Shown: positions 34,562-41,553 of the stretch, piece by piece
Layout of the letters: the number at the start of each line of letters is the position of its first letter
Numbering within the stretch: position 1 is the stretch's first letter
Assembly: GCA_023457255.1 (NCBI GenBank)
Contig: JAEWMB010000020.1
Span: 62,001 to 126,000 of the forward strand
From: Bacillota bacterium
GTDB taxonomy: Bacteria > Bacillota > Clostridia > Lachnospirales > Lachnospiraceae
DNA length: 64,000 nucleotides
Reading direction: 5' to 3'
Notes under the pieces: model-generated
Told to the model about the DNA's origin: nothing
What the model saw: only the letters and a program-made list of their open reading frames with translations
The model's database searches: none
Program-made: the position numbers and the translations under genes

Positions 34562-35422
34562 ATGAAGTTTCAAAGGGAAGATTTAACAAAAATTGATTAC
34601 AAAGGAATCATCAAAAATAACTACAAAAAAGCGATTGCGTTAGCAGTGTTTTTTGTTTTTTGTTATTGTTTGGGTAACGTAACGGCACGTGGAGTAGCAC
34701 ATTATCAAGAAACATTTGCTGTGTCTGAAAAGGTAGATAATTGGGGTTTGGGTTTCGGACAAGAAGGAACACAGCCAACCGGTAATGTATCGGCAGAAAA
34801 ATTAAAAGAAAATGATGCTTATTTTATAGGAGCAAATACCGACAAAGTCATTTATCTGACTTTTGACTGCGGTTATGAAAATGGTAACACAGGTAAGATA
34901 CTTGATGCTTTAAAAAAACACAACATATCGGTTACCTTTTTTGTTGTTGGGCACTTTCTGGAAACCAGTCCTGAGTTGGTAAAGCGGATGGTAGAAGAGG
35001 GGCACACGGTAGGAAATCATACCTATCATCATTATGATATGTCTAAAATTTCGAGTTTAGATAGTTTTCAGAAAGAAGTAGATGATGTGGCAAATTTATT
35101 TGAACAAATCACTGGACAAAAGATGACAAAATATTACCGTCCGCCACAGGGAAAATACAGTACAGAAAATTTAAAGATGGCAAAGGAACTTGGATATAAG
35201 ACATTCTTTTGGAGTCTTGCTTATGTTGACTGGAACCAAAATAGCCAGCCAACCAAAGAACAGGCATTTAGTAAGCTATTAAAGAGAATACATAATGGGG
35301 CTATTGTACTGCTTCACAATACCTCATCTACGAATGGGGAAATATTAGATGAATTATTGACAAAATGGGAAGAGATGGGTTATGTCTTTCAACCTTTATC
35401 AGAACTTACCAAGGTACAATAA
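34562..35422 (+). CDS. pdaA: Polysaccharide deacetylase, PdaA-like
   Basis: This 286-residue protein is anchored by a signal/TM segment at about 27-45. The mature start WGLGF with the NodB domain KVIYLTFDCGYENGNTGKILDALKKH, then FFVVGHFLETSPELVKRMVEEGHTVGNHTYHHYD (metal His pair), YYRPPQGKYS and the late VLLHNTSSTNG match PdaA-type N-acetylmuramic deacetylases used to make muramic delta-lactam in spore cortex. A spore role is inferred. The start lies behind AAAGGTGAC. Confidence 0.88.
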   Translation: MKFQREDLTKIDYKGIIKNNYKKAIALAVFFVFCYCLGNVTARGVAHYQETFAVSEKVDNWGLGFGQEGTQPTGNVSAEKLKENDAYFIGANTDKVIYLTFDCGYENGNTGKILDALKKHNISVTFFVVGHFLETSPELVKRMVEEGHTVGNHTYHHYDMSKISSLDSFQKEVDDVANLFEQITGQKMTKYYRPPQGKYSTENLKMAKELGYKTFFWSLAYVDWNQNSQPTKEQAFSKLLKRIHNGAIVLLHNTSSTNGEILDELLTKWEEMGYVFQPLSELTKVQ

Positions 35423-35735
35423 TCAATTTTACTTATGATTTTTAATACGATTACACAAAGAGCAAGTAATTGCTGAAAATACTTCTTTCTTTGCAATAAA
35501 AATAGTATTTGTGACATAAAAAGGTATTTTGAAATGTCTTTTACAGACCCAATTCAAGATACCTTTTTATTATGATTTTTAAATCTGAGCAGGTAACAAG
35601 GCTTTAATTCGACAGCCCTATCTCAGCTATTTTGCAAAGAAACTTCTTATCCTTCTTAAAAAGTTTCCATGTTACTCGTTGTGAAAGTTTTTATTTCTTG
35701 TGTTTATCGGGATTGATAGTCTAATTTAACTGATA
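35423..35735. other. Convergent intergenic region
   Basis: This is about 310 bases between the deacetylase and the minus-strand hydrolase gene. It carries the terminator at 35518-35570; the rest shows no ORF or repeat. Confidence 0.5.
35518..35570. terminator. Bidirectional intrinsic terminator
   Basis: The 16-bp stem AAAAAGGTATTTTGAA / TTCAAGATACCTTTTT (one G-U pair) has a 19-base loop, with A and T runs on both sides. Confidence 0.85.
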
Positions 35736-36728
35736 TTATAATCGTTCGAATAAGCAGGGGCGATTTAACATTCCAAGGCATATTGGATTTATAGAATTTC
35801 CATATCCACTCCAAAGACTTACCGTCGTAATCTGCGGATTTTCGTATGTCTTAAAATAATACTCACAAGAAGATGTATTCAGGAAAGCTGTGTATTTGGT
35901 ATAGTCAAAGGCATTGCTGTCTGTTATAACAATACCTTTGGGAATTGAAACGCTTTCCATGATACGAAAGCATGCAATTACCGAATCAGTATTATTGACC
36001 GGCTCTGCAATATGTGTTTTTAAATAGGATGTTCTCACAAACCGTTCGGGGGAAGTATAGCCACCGGGTAATAACGAAGAACCACCTGCTTGACCAAATG
36101 GGGTTAATTTCACAGCTCCCCAAAAAGCTTCTTGATTTTGTCTCGGGGATACCCCCATGTAATTTCTTAAATTTGTCATATGCCATGGAAAATCAGGACT
36201 ATTCGACATAACGCCAATTGGATTATCATAAATCATGAGTCCAGCTTCTGTCATCTCAATAACGGCACTTCGTCCGCTGCGGTCTGTAGCAATCCAGTGA
36301 AGTGGAGCCACTGCCTGGGTTACCGGATCAGGAATACCAACAATGGAAATTTCATTTGACAGGTGATAAAGGTCGTTTAAAGTGGCACAGCGTCCTAAGA
36401 TGAAGTGTAGGAAATCCAAGGATGCAACCGTAGTATCATAGGAAGAATTTAGTTGAGAGTCAAAGTACGCGTAACCGGCAAAATATAGTGCGGCAGCGGC
36501 AAAACCTCTTTCGTTTACTCCGTCAAAAAAACCAAGCAGTCCATCGCTTTCCTGACCTATTCCAATAAAACTGTAATAATTATGAATTTTTTGAAGGGTT
36601 AGAATATTAGTCCATTCATAATTTCTTGGCACTTTATAAATGGCTGGTTCGATACAATAGGAAAAGTCCATTGTTCGCCCAAAAAAGTTTACATTTTCTG
36701 CAGATTGCAGTGTCATTGCAGTGCACAT
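35736..36728 (-). CDS. Choloylglycine hydrolase / penicillin V acylase family protein
   Basis: This 330-residue Ntn-hydrolase begins MCTAMTLQSAENVNFFGRTMDFS: after Met removal Cys2 is the nucleophile, followed by the conserved Arg and Asp. Further family marks are GFFDGVNERGFAAAALYF, VIEMTEAGLMIYDNPIGVMSNSPDFPWHMTNLRNY and SPERFVRTSYL. Members cut amide bonds of bile salts, penicillin V or acyl-homoserine lactones; the substrate here is unknown. The open frame runs up to 36872, but only the start at 36728 gives an N-terminal Cys and has AAAGG upstream. Confidence 0.9.
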   Translation of the reverse strand: MCTAMTLQSAENVNFFGRTMDFSYCIEPAIYKVPRNYEWTNILTLQKIHNYYSFIGIGQESDGLLGFFDGVNERGFAAAALYFAGYAYFDSQLNSSYDTTVASLDFLHFILGRCATLNDLYHLSNEISIVGIPDPVTQAVAPLHWIATDRSGRSAVIEMTEAGLMIYDNPIGVMSNSPDFPWHMTNLRNYMGVSPRQNQEAFWGAVKLTPFGQAGGSSLLPGGYTSPERFVRTSYLKTHIAEPVNNTDSVIACFRIMESVSIPKGIVITDSNAFDYTKYTAFLNTSSCEYYFKTYENPQITTVSLWSGYGNSINPICLGMLNRPCLFERL

Positions 36729-36934
36729 AATAATTACCTTTCTTTTTGGATATTCTAATATATTTTCTACTAATCCATTCCATTCGTTCTTTCTACTAAG
36801 AAGATGACGAGATGATAAAAATGGCATATTAACTGAAAAGTGATGTATTAAAAATTGTCTATTGACTCTCACATTATGGTATACTCTATACTAATATTGA
36901 GCTCAAAAATACACATATATGTGAGGTACGACCA

Positions 36935-37762
36935 ATGCTTAAAATAGGCGATTTTTCAAAATTATCAAGGATTAGTATTCGAATGCTAAGGCATTATGCT
37001 GAAATCGGACTGTTAGTACCGGAAAATATAGATGTCTTTACAAACTATCGTTATTATAGTGAAAGTCAGCTACCTATTGCAGACCGGGTTACAGCTTTAA
37101 AAGATATGGGGTTTAGCCTTGCCGCTATCATAGAGATTCTAAAAAATTATGAGGACCCTAAGGCTTTCGCTCATTTTTTGGAGATAAAACAGGCTGAGGT
37201 ACAAGGTCAGGCGGAAGAAGCAAAGCGTCGTTTACAACTCCTTGAAACAACAATTCATAGGTTGAGAAAGGATAGAACAGTTATGAGCTATAATGTTACA
37301 CTAAAACAATTACCGGAGAGATATGTTGCAAGTGTTAGAAAAGTAATACCTACCTATGCACATGAGGGGATGTTATGGGGAATTCTTATGCAGGAAACTG
37401 CAAATCTCAATTTGCAAAATGGTGATCCTTGTTATACTCTGGCTATATTCCATGACGGAGAGCACAAAGAATCCGATGTGGATATAGAAGTCCAAAAGTC
37501 AGTGAAAGGTAGTTATCAAAATACAGAGAATGTAGTATTTAAAACAGTAGCACCGATTCAAATGGCATCTGCGGTCTATAAAGGCAGTTATGAGAAAATA
37601 AATGAAGTAAATGAAGCAGTAGCGAATTGGGTTAGGGATAACGATTATAAATTTAATGGGTTATCTTTTTGTATCTATCATGTGAGCCCTCACGAAACAG
37701 AAAATCCGGAAGAATTGGTAACCGAAGTTTGCTATCCTGTAGTAAAAAATAAAGTTCTATAA
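36935..37762 (+). CDS. MerR-family regulator with GyrI-like effector domain
   Basis: This 275-residue regulator has a MerR helix-turn-helix at 1-70 (LKIGDFSKLSRISIRMLRHYAEIGLLVPENID), a coiled-coil dimer helix about 78-115, and a GyrI-like (BmrR-type) ligand domain from 120 to the end (VTLKQLPERYVASVRK ... EVCYPV). Such proteins sense amphipathic drugs or bile salts. It is divergent from the choloylglycine hydrolase family gene with about 200 bases between starts, so it may control it. Confidence 0.9.
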   Translation: MLKIGDFSKLSRISIRMLRHYAEIGLLVPENIDVFTNYRYYSESQLPIADRVTALKDMGFSLAAIIEILKNYEDPKAFAHFLEIKQAEVQGQAEEAKRRLQLLETTIHRLRKDRTVMSYNVTLKQLPERYVASVRKVIPTYAHEGMLWGILMQETANLNLQNGDPCYTLAIFHDGEHKESDVDIEVQKSVKGSYQNTENVVFKTVAPIQMASAVYKGSYEKINEVNEAVANWVRDNDYKFNGLSFCIYHVSPHETENPEELVTEVCYPVVKNKVL

Positions 37763-37800
37763 GTAAAAAGTTAGTGAGTAATAAGAAGTTTTAAAATGAA

Positions 37801-37854
37801 AAGTTCCGGTAAGTAATAAAGTTTCGGTAAGTAATAAAGTTCCGGTAAGTAATA
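37801..37854 (+). repeat. 18-bp tandem repeat, three copies
   Basis: AAGTTCCGGTAAGTAATA occurs at 37801-37818, 37819-37836 (one change) and 37837-37854. Decayed copies continue to about 37892 and may begin near 37765. It starts 38 bases after the MerR gene stop. Confidence 0.85.
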
Positions 37855-37924
37855 AAAGTTCTAATATGTAATGAAAAATACGGTATGTAATAAGAGACAG
37901 AAGTTGTTTCATGGTTGTTATAAA

Positions 37925-38028
37925 ATAAAGCTGGATAGGAGTTTGATATAGTTCTACTGAATAAACAAGTGAAATTGTTACTTGTTTATTCAGTAGGTAA
38001 GATATCAGTTTCTCCGAAACAGCTTTAT
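37925..38028. repeat. 104-bp near-symmetric hairpin element
   Basis: From outside in: ATAAAGCTG / CAGCTTTAT, GGAG / CTCC, GATAT / ATATC, and a 17-bp core CTACTGAATAAACAAGT (37954-37970) with its exact complement (37980-37996) around a 9-base loop. Internal loops separate the stems. TTTTTAT follows, so it can serve as a terminator; its size suggests a small mobile hairpin element or a structured RNA. Confidence 0.65.
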
Positions 38029-38184
38029 TTTTATGGGAGAATAGAGAATAATAGCATCTTCTTAACCATTGGTTAAATTTTGTAGCTGTTAATTAACAAA
38101 GGCTCCATTGTCTAAATAAGAATGATTCGATAAAATAAGTATATCAAAGAGGGTTTCATTCTGGAAAGAAATTAGGAGATAACT

Positions 38185-39231
38185 ATGAAAATAAATCAAA
38201 TCATTAAAGAAAAACGAAAAGAGCTGGAGTTAACCCAAGAACAGATCGCTGATTTTTTAGGAGTTTCGGCATCCGCAGTAAATAAGTGGGAAAAAGGTAG
38301 TTCTTATCCTGATATTACGATATTACCTTCCTTGGCAAGATTATTAAAAGTGGATTTGAATACCTTATTATCCTTTCAGGAGGATTTAACGGAAAAAGAA
38401 ATTGGGGATATTACGAATGAGACTATTAATAACATAAAAGAGTATGGATTTGATACTGGTTTTGAGCTGGCAATGCAAAAAATACAAGAGTATCCCAATT
38501 GTGATAGGTTAATCGTACTGCTTACTTTAACATTAGAAGGGTCTTTGTTCCTGTTTGGTATTGATAATAAAGAATGTTATGAGGAAAGAATAGAGAAATT
38601 ATACGAACGTGCTACCAAGAGTGAAGATCCAGAGGTTCGAAATCAAGCTATTTCGATGTTAATTTCTAAATTTACGAATCGAGAAGAATATGAAAAAGCG
38701 GAATCTCTTCTTAGGAACCTTCCGGATACGGTTTCCTTCGATAAAAAAGCTAAAAAGGCTAATATCTTAATGAAACAGCATAAGTATTCAGAAGCAGCAC
38801 AGATTATGGAAGAAAAACTTTTAATTGCTGTAAGTGAGGTTCATTCAACATTATTAAAATTAATGGATATTGCCTTGGAAGAGGGTAGGAGAGAGGATGC
38901 AGCACTTTATGCAGATACTGCAAAGAAAACGGCAATCAATTTTGATATGTGGGAATATACCTCTTATATCGCTGAGTTCTGGCTGACTGTGAAGTATAAA
39001 GATACTGAAAAATGCTTAGAGCTATTAAATTTGATGCTTTGCTCCATGAAGAAAAAATGGAAGATTAACTTTTCCCCATTTTATAGCCATATGAAAGTAA
39101 CATCGGATGGTGATTTTGGGGAGCAGATGCTGCCGGGCCTAATCCATGACCTGGAACATGATGAGCAACTTGATTTTATAAGAGTAAATCCGAGATTTCA
39201 AGAAATAATAAGTCGTTGGAAAGAAAGTTGA
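38185..39231 (+). CDS. XRE-family regulator with TPR-like C-terminus
   Basis: This 348-residue protein has a Cro/C1-type helix-turn-helix at 4-62: INQIIKEKRKELELTQEQIADFLGVSASAVNKWEKGSSYPDITILPSLARLLKVDLNTLL. The rest is all helical with degenerate TPR-like pairs (EEYEKAESLLRNLP, KYSEAAQIMEEKLL), typical of clostridial regulators that may bind a peptide. The target is unknown; it lies upstream of the mef-like unit in the same direction. Confidence 0.85.
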   Translation: MKINQIIKEKRKELELTQEQIADFLGVSASAVNKWEKGSSYPDITILPSLARLLKVDLNTLLSFQEDLTEKEIGDITNETINNIKEYGFDTGFELAMQKIQEYPNCDRLIVLLTLTLEGSLFLFGIDNKECYEERIEKLYERATKSEDPEVRNQAISMLISKFTNREEYEKAESLLRNLPDTVSFDKKAKKANILMKQHKYSEAAQIMEEKLLIAVSEVHSTLLKLMDIALEEGRREDAALYADTAKKTAINFDMWEYTSYIAEFWLTVKYKDTEKCLELLNLMLCSMKKKWKINFSPFYSHMKVTSDGDFGEQMLPGLIHDLEHDEQLDFIRVNPRFQEIISRWKES

Positions 39232-39288
39232 TGTACATTAACCGAATCTGAAAGGTGGTATTGAAGGGAAACTCAAGGAACTTGAATA

Positions 39289-39317
39289 TTGACCTCGCTG
39301 AAATTCTATGATAAAAT
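39289..39317 (+). promoter_or_regulatory. Promoter of the mef-like gene
   Basis: TTGACC (39289-39294), a 17-base spacer and TAAAAT (39312-39317). The transcript would start just before the leader peptide. Confidence 0.75.
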
Positions 39318-39355
39318 ATAGCGTATTTAAAAAGAATTTAGGAGGAAACGATACG

Positions 39356-39382
39356 ATGACTGCCTCAATGCGTTTAAGATAA
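39356..39382 (+). CDS. Macrolide-sensing leader peptide MTASMRLR
   Basis: This eight-residue peptide, MTASMRLR, lies behind TAGGAGGAAACG. To my knowledge the same peptide precedes mef(E)/mef(A) in streptococcal Mega elements, where a macrolide-bound ribosome stalls at the RLR (+x+) motif and prevents termination before mef. Its place 38 bases after a -10 box and before two hairpins repeats that layout. Confidence 0.88.
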   Translation: MTASMRLR

Positions 39383-39391
39383 GCCGGCAAT

Positions 39392-39426
39392 AAAAAGTAG
39401 AATCTATCCACGATGATAGACTTTTT
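39392..39426 (+). terminator. Attenuator hairpin 1 after the leader peptide
   Basis: TCTATC (39402-39407) pairs with GATAGA, continued by AAAAAG with CTTTTT across a bulge of TAGAA. It begins 10 bases after the leader stop codon, where a stalled ribosome could alter folding. Confidence 0.6.
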
Positions 39427-39519
39427 GTTATGCTTATTTTTACGATATTGAGTAATAGTTATGGTGAGGAATAGTCCCTTAGGCTATACCTTTCTTTAGC
39501 GTATCCTCCTATTGTATGG

Positions 39520-39561
39520 ATGCAGGCCAAAGTCACGTTGTGGACTTAGGTCTGCATTTTT
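39520..39561 (+). terminator. Attenuator hairpin 2 before the mef-like gene
   Basis: The 15-base arms ATGCAGGCCAAAGTC and GACTTAGGTCTGCAT pair with one mismatch and one G-U, with an 8-base loop and TTTTT. It lies 66 bases before the mef-like start, so it must be bypassed for expression. Confidence 0.78.
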
Positions 39562-39626
39562 GATTGTCTAGAATATTATTAACAGAAATTTAAGCAAAAT
39601 AAAATAGAATGCAGGAGACAATAAGA

Positions 39627-40835
39627 ATGGAAAAATATAATTGGAAACTTACATTTTTTACAATATGGGCAGGGCAGGCAGTATCCTTAATTACCAGTGC
39701 TGTCTTGCAAATGGCGTTTATTTTTTATCTTACGGAAAAAACAGGATCAGCAATGGTGCTGTCAGTTGCTTCCTTAGTTGGGTTTCTGCCATATGCAGTC
39801 TTTGGGCCTGTGATAGGTGTATTGGTTGACCGTTATGATAGGAAAAAGATAATGATAGGTGCTGATTTAATTATTGCTGCCGCTGGTGCACTACTGGCTG
39901 TTATCGTTTTGTATATGGAATTACCTGTTTGGATGGTCATGGTAGTACTGTTTATCCGAAGCGTTGGAACGGCTTTTCATTCCCCGGCGCTAAGTGCGGT
40001 TATGCCCCTTTTAGTACCAGAAGAACAGTTGACCAAATGTGCGGGTTACAGCCAGTCCTTGCAGTCCGTAAGCTATATACTCAGCCCTGCCGCAGCGGCA
40101 TTTTTATATTCTGCCTGGAAATTAAATGCGATTATAGCTATGGACGTACTAGGTGCGGTGATTGCATGTATCATGGTGGCTCTTGTACGTATTCCCAAGC
40201 TTAATATGGGACAGCAAAGCTTGAAGCTGAATTTTATAAGAGAGATAAAAGAAGGATTTGGTGTTTTGAAAGAAAACAAAGGACTATTTGCATTGCTGCT
40301 TATCGGCACACTATATATGTTTGTTTATATGCCAATCAATGCACTTTACCCTTTAATCAGCATGGAATACTTTGCTGGAACACCGCTGCATGTCTCTATT
40401 ACTGAAATCGCTTATGCTGCCGGTATGCTGGCAGGTGGTTTGATCTTAGGACTATTCGGCGGCTTTAAAAAGCGAATTACATTGATAATAGCGTCTATTT
40501 TTATGATGGGGATCAGCCTGACCATTTCAGGGTTACTTCCCCCAAGCGGATTTGTTATCTTCGTAGTGTGTTGTGCAATGATGGGCCTATCAGTTCCGTT
40601 TTACAGCGGTGTACAAACGGCTCTTTTTCAGGAGAAAATTAAACCTGAATATTTAGGACGTGTGTTTTCTCTTACAGGGAGCATCATGTCTCTGGCTATG
40701 CCGGTTGGTTTAATCCTTTCCGGATTCTTTGCTGATCGAATCGGTGTAAATCATTGGTTTCTAATATCTGGTATATTAATTATCGGTATTGCCATGATTT
40801 GTCCGCTGGTGGCCGAAGTTAGGAAATTAGATTAA
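39627..40835 (+). CDS. mef: Mef(A)-like macrolide efflux MFS transporter
   Basis: This 402-residue major facilitator with 12 predicted membrane segments closely follows Mef(A)/Mef(E) from start to end: MEKYNWKL, WAGQAVSLITSAVLQMAFIFYLTEKTGSAMVLS, GVLVDRYDRKKIMIGADLIIAAAG, and TALFQEKIKPEYLGRVFSLTGSIMSLAMP. It would pump out 14/15-membered macrolides using the proton gradient. ATG 39627 matches the Mef(A) start; an in-frame ATG at 39609 is less likely. The partner msr(D)/mel gene is absent; the GGAGGTGAAGTAA at 40853 may be the leftover of its start region. Confidence 0.93.
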   Translation: MEKYNWKLTFFTIWAGQAVSLITSAVLQMAFIFYLTEKTGSAMVLSVASLVGFLPYAVFGPVIGVLVDRYDRKKIMIGADLIIAAAGALLAVIVLYMELPVWMVMVVLFIRSVGTAFHSPALSAVMPLLVPEEQLTKCAGYSQSLQSVSYILSPAAAAFLYSAWKLNAIIAMDVLGAVIACIMVALVRIPKLNMGQQSLKLNFIREIKEGFGVLKENKGLFALLLIGTLYMFVYMPINALYPLISMEYFAGTPLHVSITEIAYAAGMLAGGLILGLFGGFKKRITLIIASIFMMGISLTISGLLPPSGFVIFVVCCAMMGLSVPFYSGVQTALFQEKIKPEYLGRVFSLTGSIMSLAMPVGLILSGFFADRIGVNHWFLISGILIIGIAMICPLVAEVRKLD

Positions 40836-41011
40836 AAGTGAAAAATTGCACAGGAGGTGAAGTAAGTGAGCAGGGTATGGATATAAAACAAAATCTTAGA
40901 TAAGTCATGTCTAAAAGATACTTAGAAATCAACATTGGAATAAAGATTTATTTTATTGTAAAATATAAGTATCAGTTAGTTTGCTTATTACAATCTATTT
41001 GGAGGTAGTGA

Positions 41012-41392
41012 ATGATACAAAATATTGGTAAGGTTACATTATATGTAAATAATCAAGAGGAGGCAAAAAAATTCTGGACAGAGAAGATAAATTTCGTGAT
41101 ACGGCTAGAACAGCCAATGGGACCCGAGATGAAATGGCTGGAGGTTGGCCCGGCAAATGATTCTTTTACAACCTTTGTGCTATATGAGAAAAAATTAATG
41201 ATGATGCAAAATCCAGATACCAATGTTGAACACCCGTCTGTCTTATTAAGTACGAAGGACATACAAAAGACTTATCAGGAGTTAGTCGATAAAGAGGTGA
41301 AGGTTAGCGATATTTTAACCATGCCATATGGAAGCATGTTTCACTTTTTTGATATGGACGGTAATATGTTCTTAGTGAGAGAAGATAAGTAA
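41012..41392 (+). CDS. VOC (glyoxalase/bleomycin resistance) family protein
   Basis: This 126-residue protein has the paired beta-alpha-beta-beta-beta modules of the vicinal oxygen chelate fold: IGKVTLYVNNQEEAKKFWTEKINFVIRL and, in the second half, HPSVLLSTKDIQKTYQELVDKEVKV with MFHFFDMDGNMFLVRE ending in the metal Glu. It may bind or modify a drug or small metabolite. GGAGGTAG precedes the ATG. Confidence 0.85.
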   Translation: MIQNIGKVTLYVNNQEEAKKFWTEKINFVIRLEQPMGPEMKWLEVGPANDSFTTFVLYEKKLMMMQNPDTNVEHPSVLLSTKDIQKTYQELVDKEVKVSDILTMPYGSMFHFFDMDGNMFLVREDK

Positions 41393-41483
41393 TAAGCAAT
41401 CCTGTAAGGGAGGCTAAATTAAGAAATAACCTAAGTACCAGGGTTAGAATAATCGATAAGGCTTACGTTTGGAAAAACTGATT

Positions 41484-41527
41484 AAAAGGTACAACATGGA
41501 GTTAAACCAGGTGTTGTACCTTTTTAA
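41484..41527. terminator. Bidirectional intrinsic terminator
   Basis: The 13-bp stem AAAAGGTACAACA / TGTTGTACCTTTT with a 15-base loop, A run before and T run after, lies between the convergent VOC and ABC exporter genes. Confidence 0.9.
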
Positions 41528-41553
41528 TTTTTCTTACTAATTTTTATATAGAT

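Larger units (their letters stand above)
37763..38184. other. Repeat- and hairpin-rich intergenic region
   Basis: This is about 420 bases without a gene. It holds 18-bp tandem repeats with decaying flanks (37801-37892) and a 104-bp near-symmetric hairpin (37925-38028), then AT-rich DNA leading to the XRE gene. Confidence 0.6.

Noticed and set aside
37801..37892. CRISPR array
   Set aside because: The 18-bp units are directly adjacent with no unique spacers, and no cas genes are present.
40853..40900. Start of an msr(D)/mel gene after mef
   Set aside because: A good ribosome binding site exists, but the frame closes after six codons; at most a relic.
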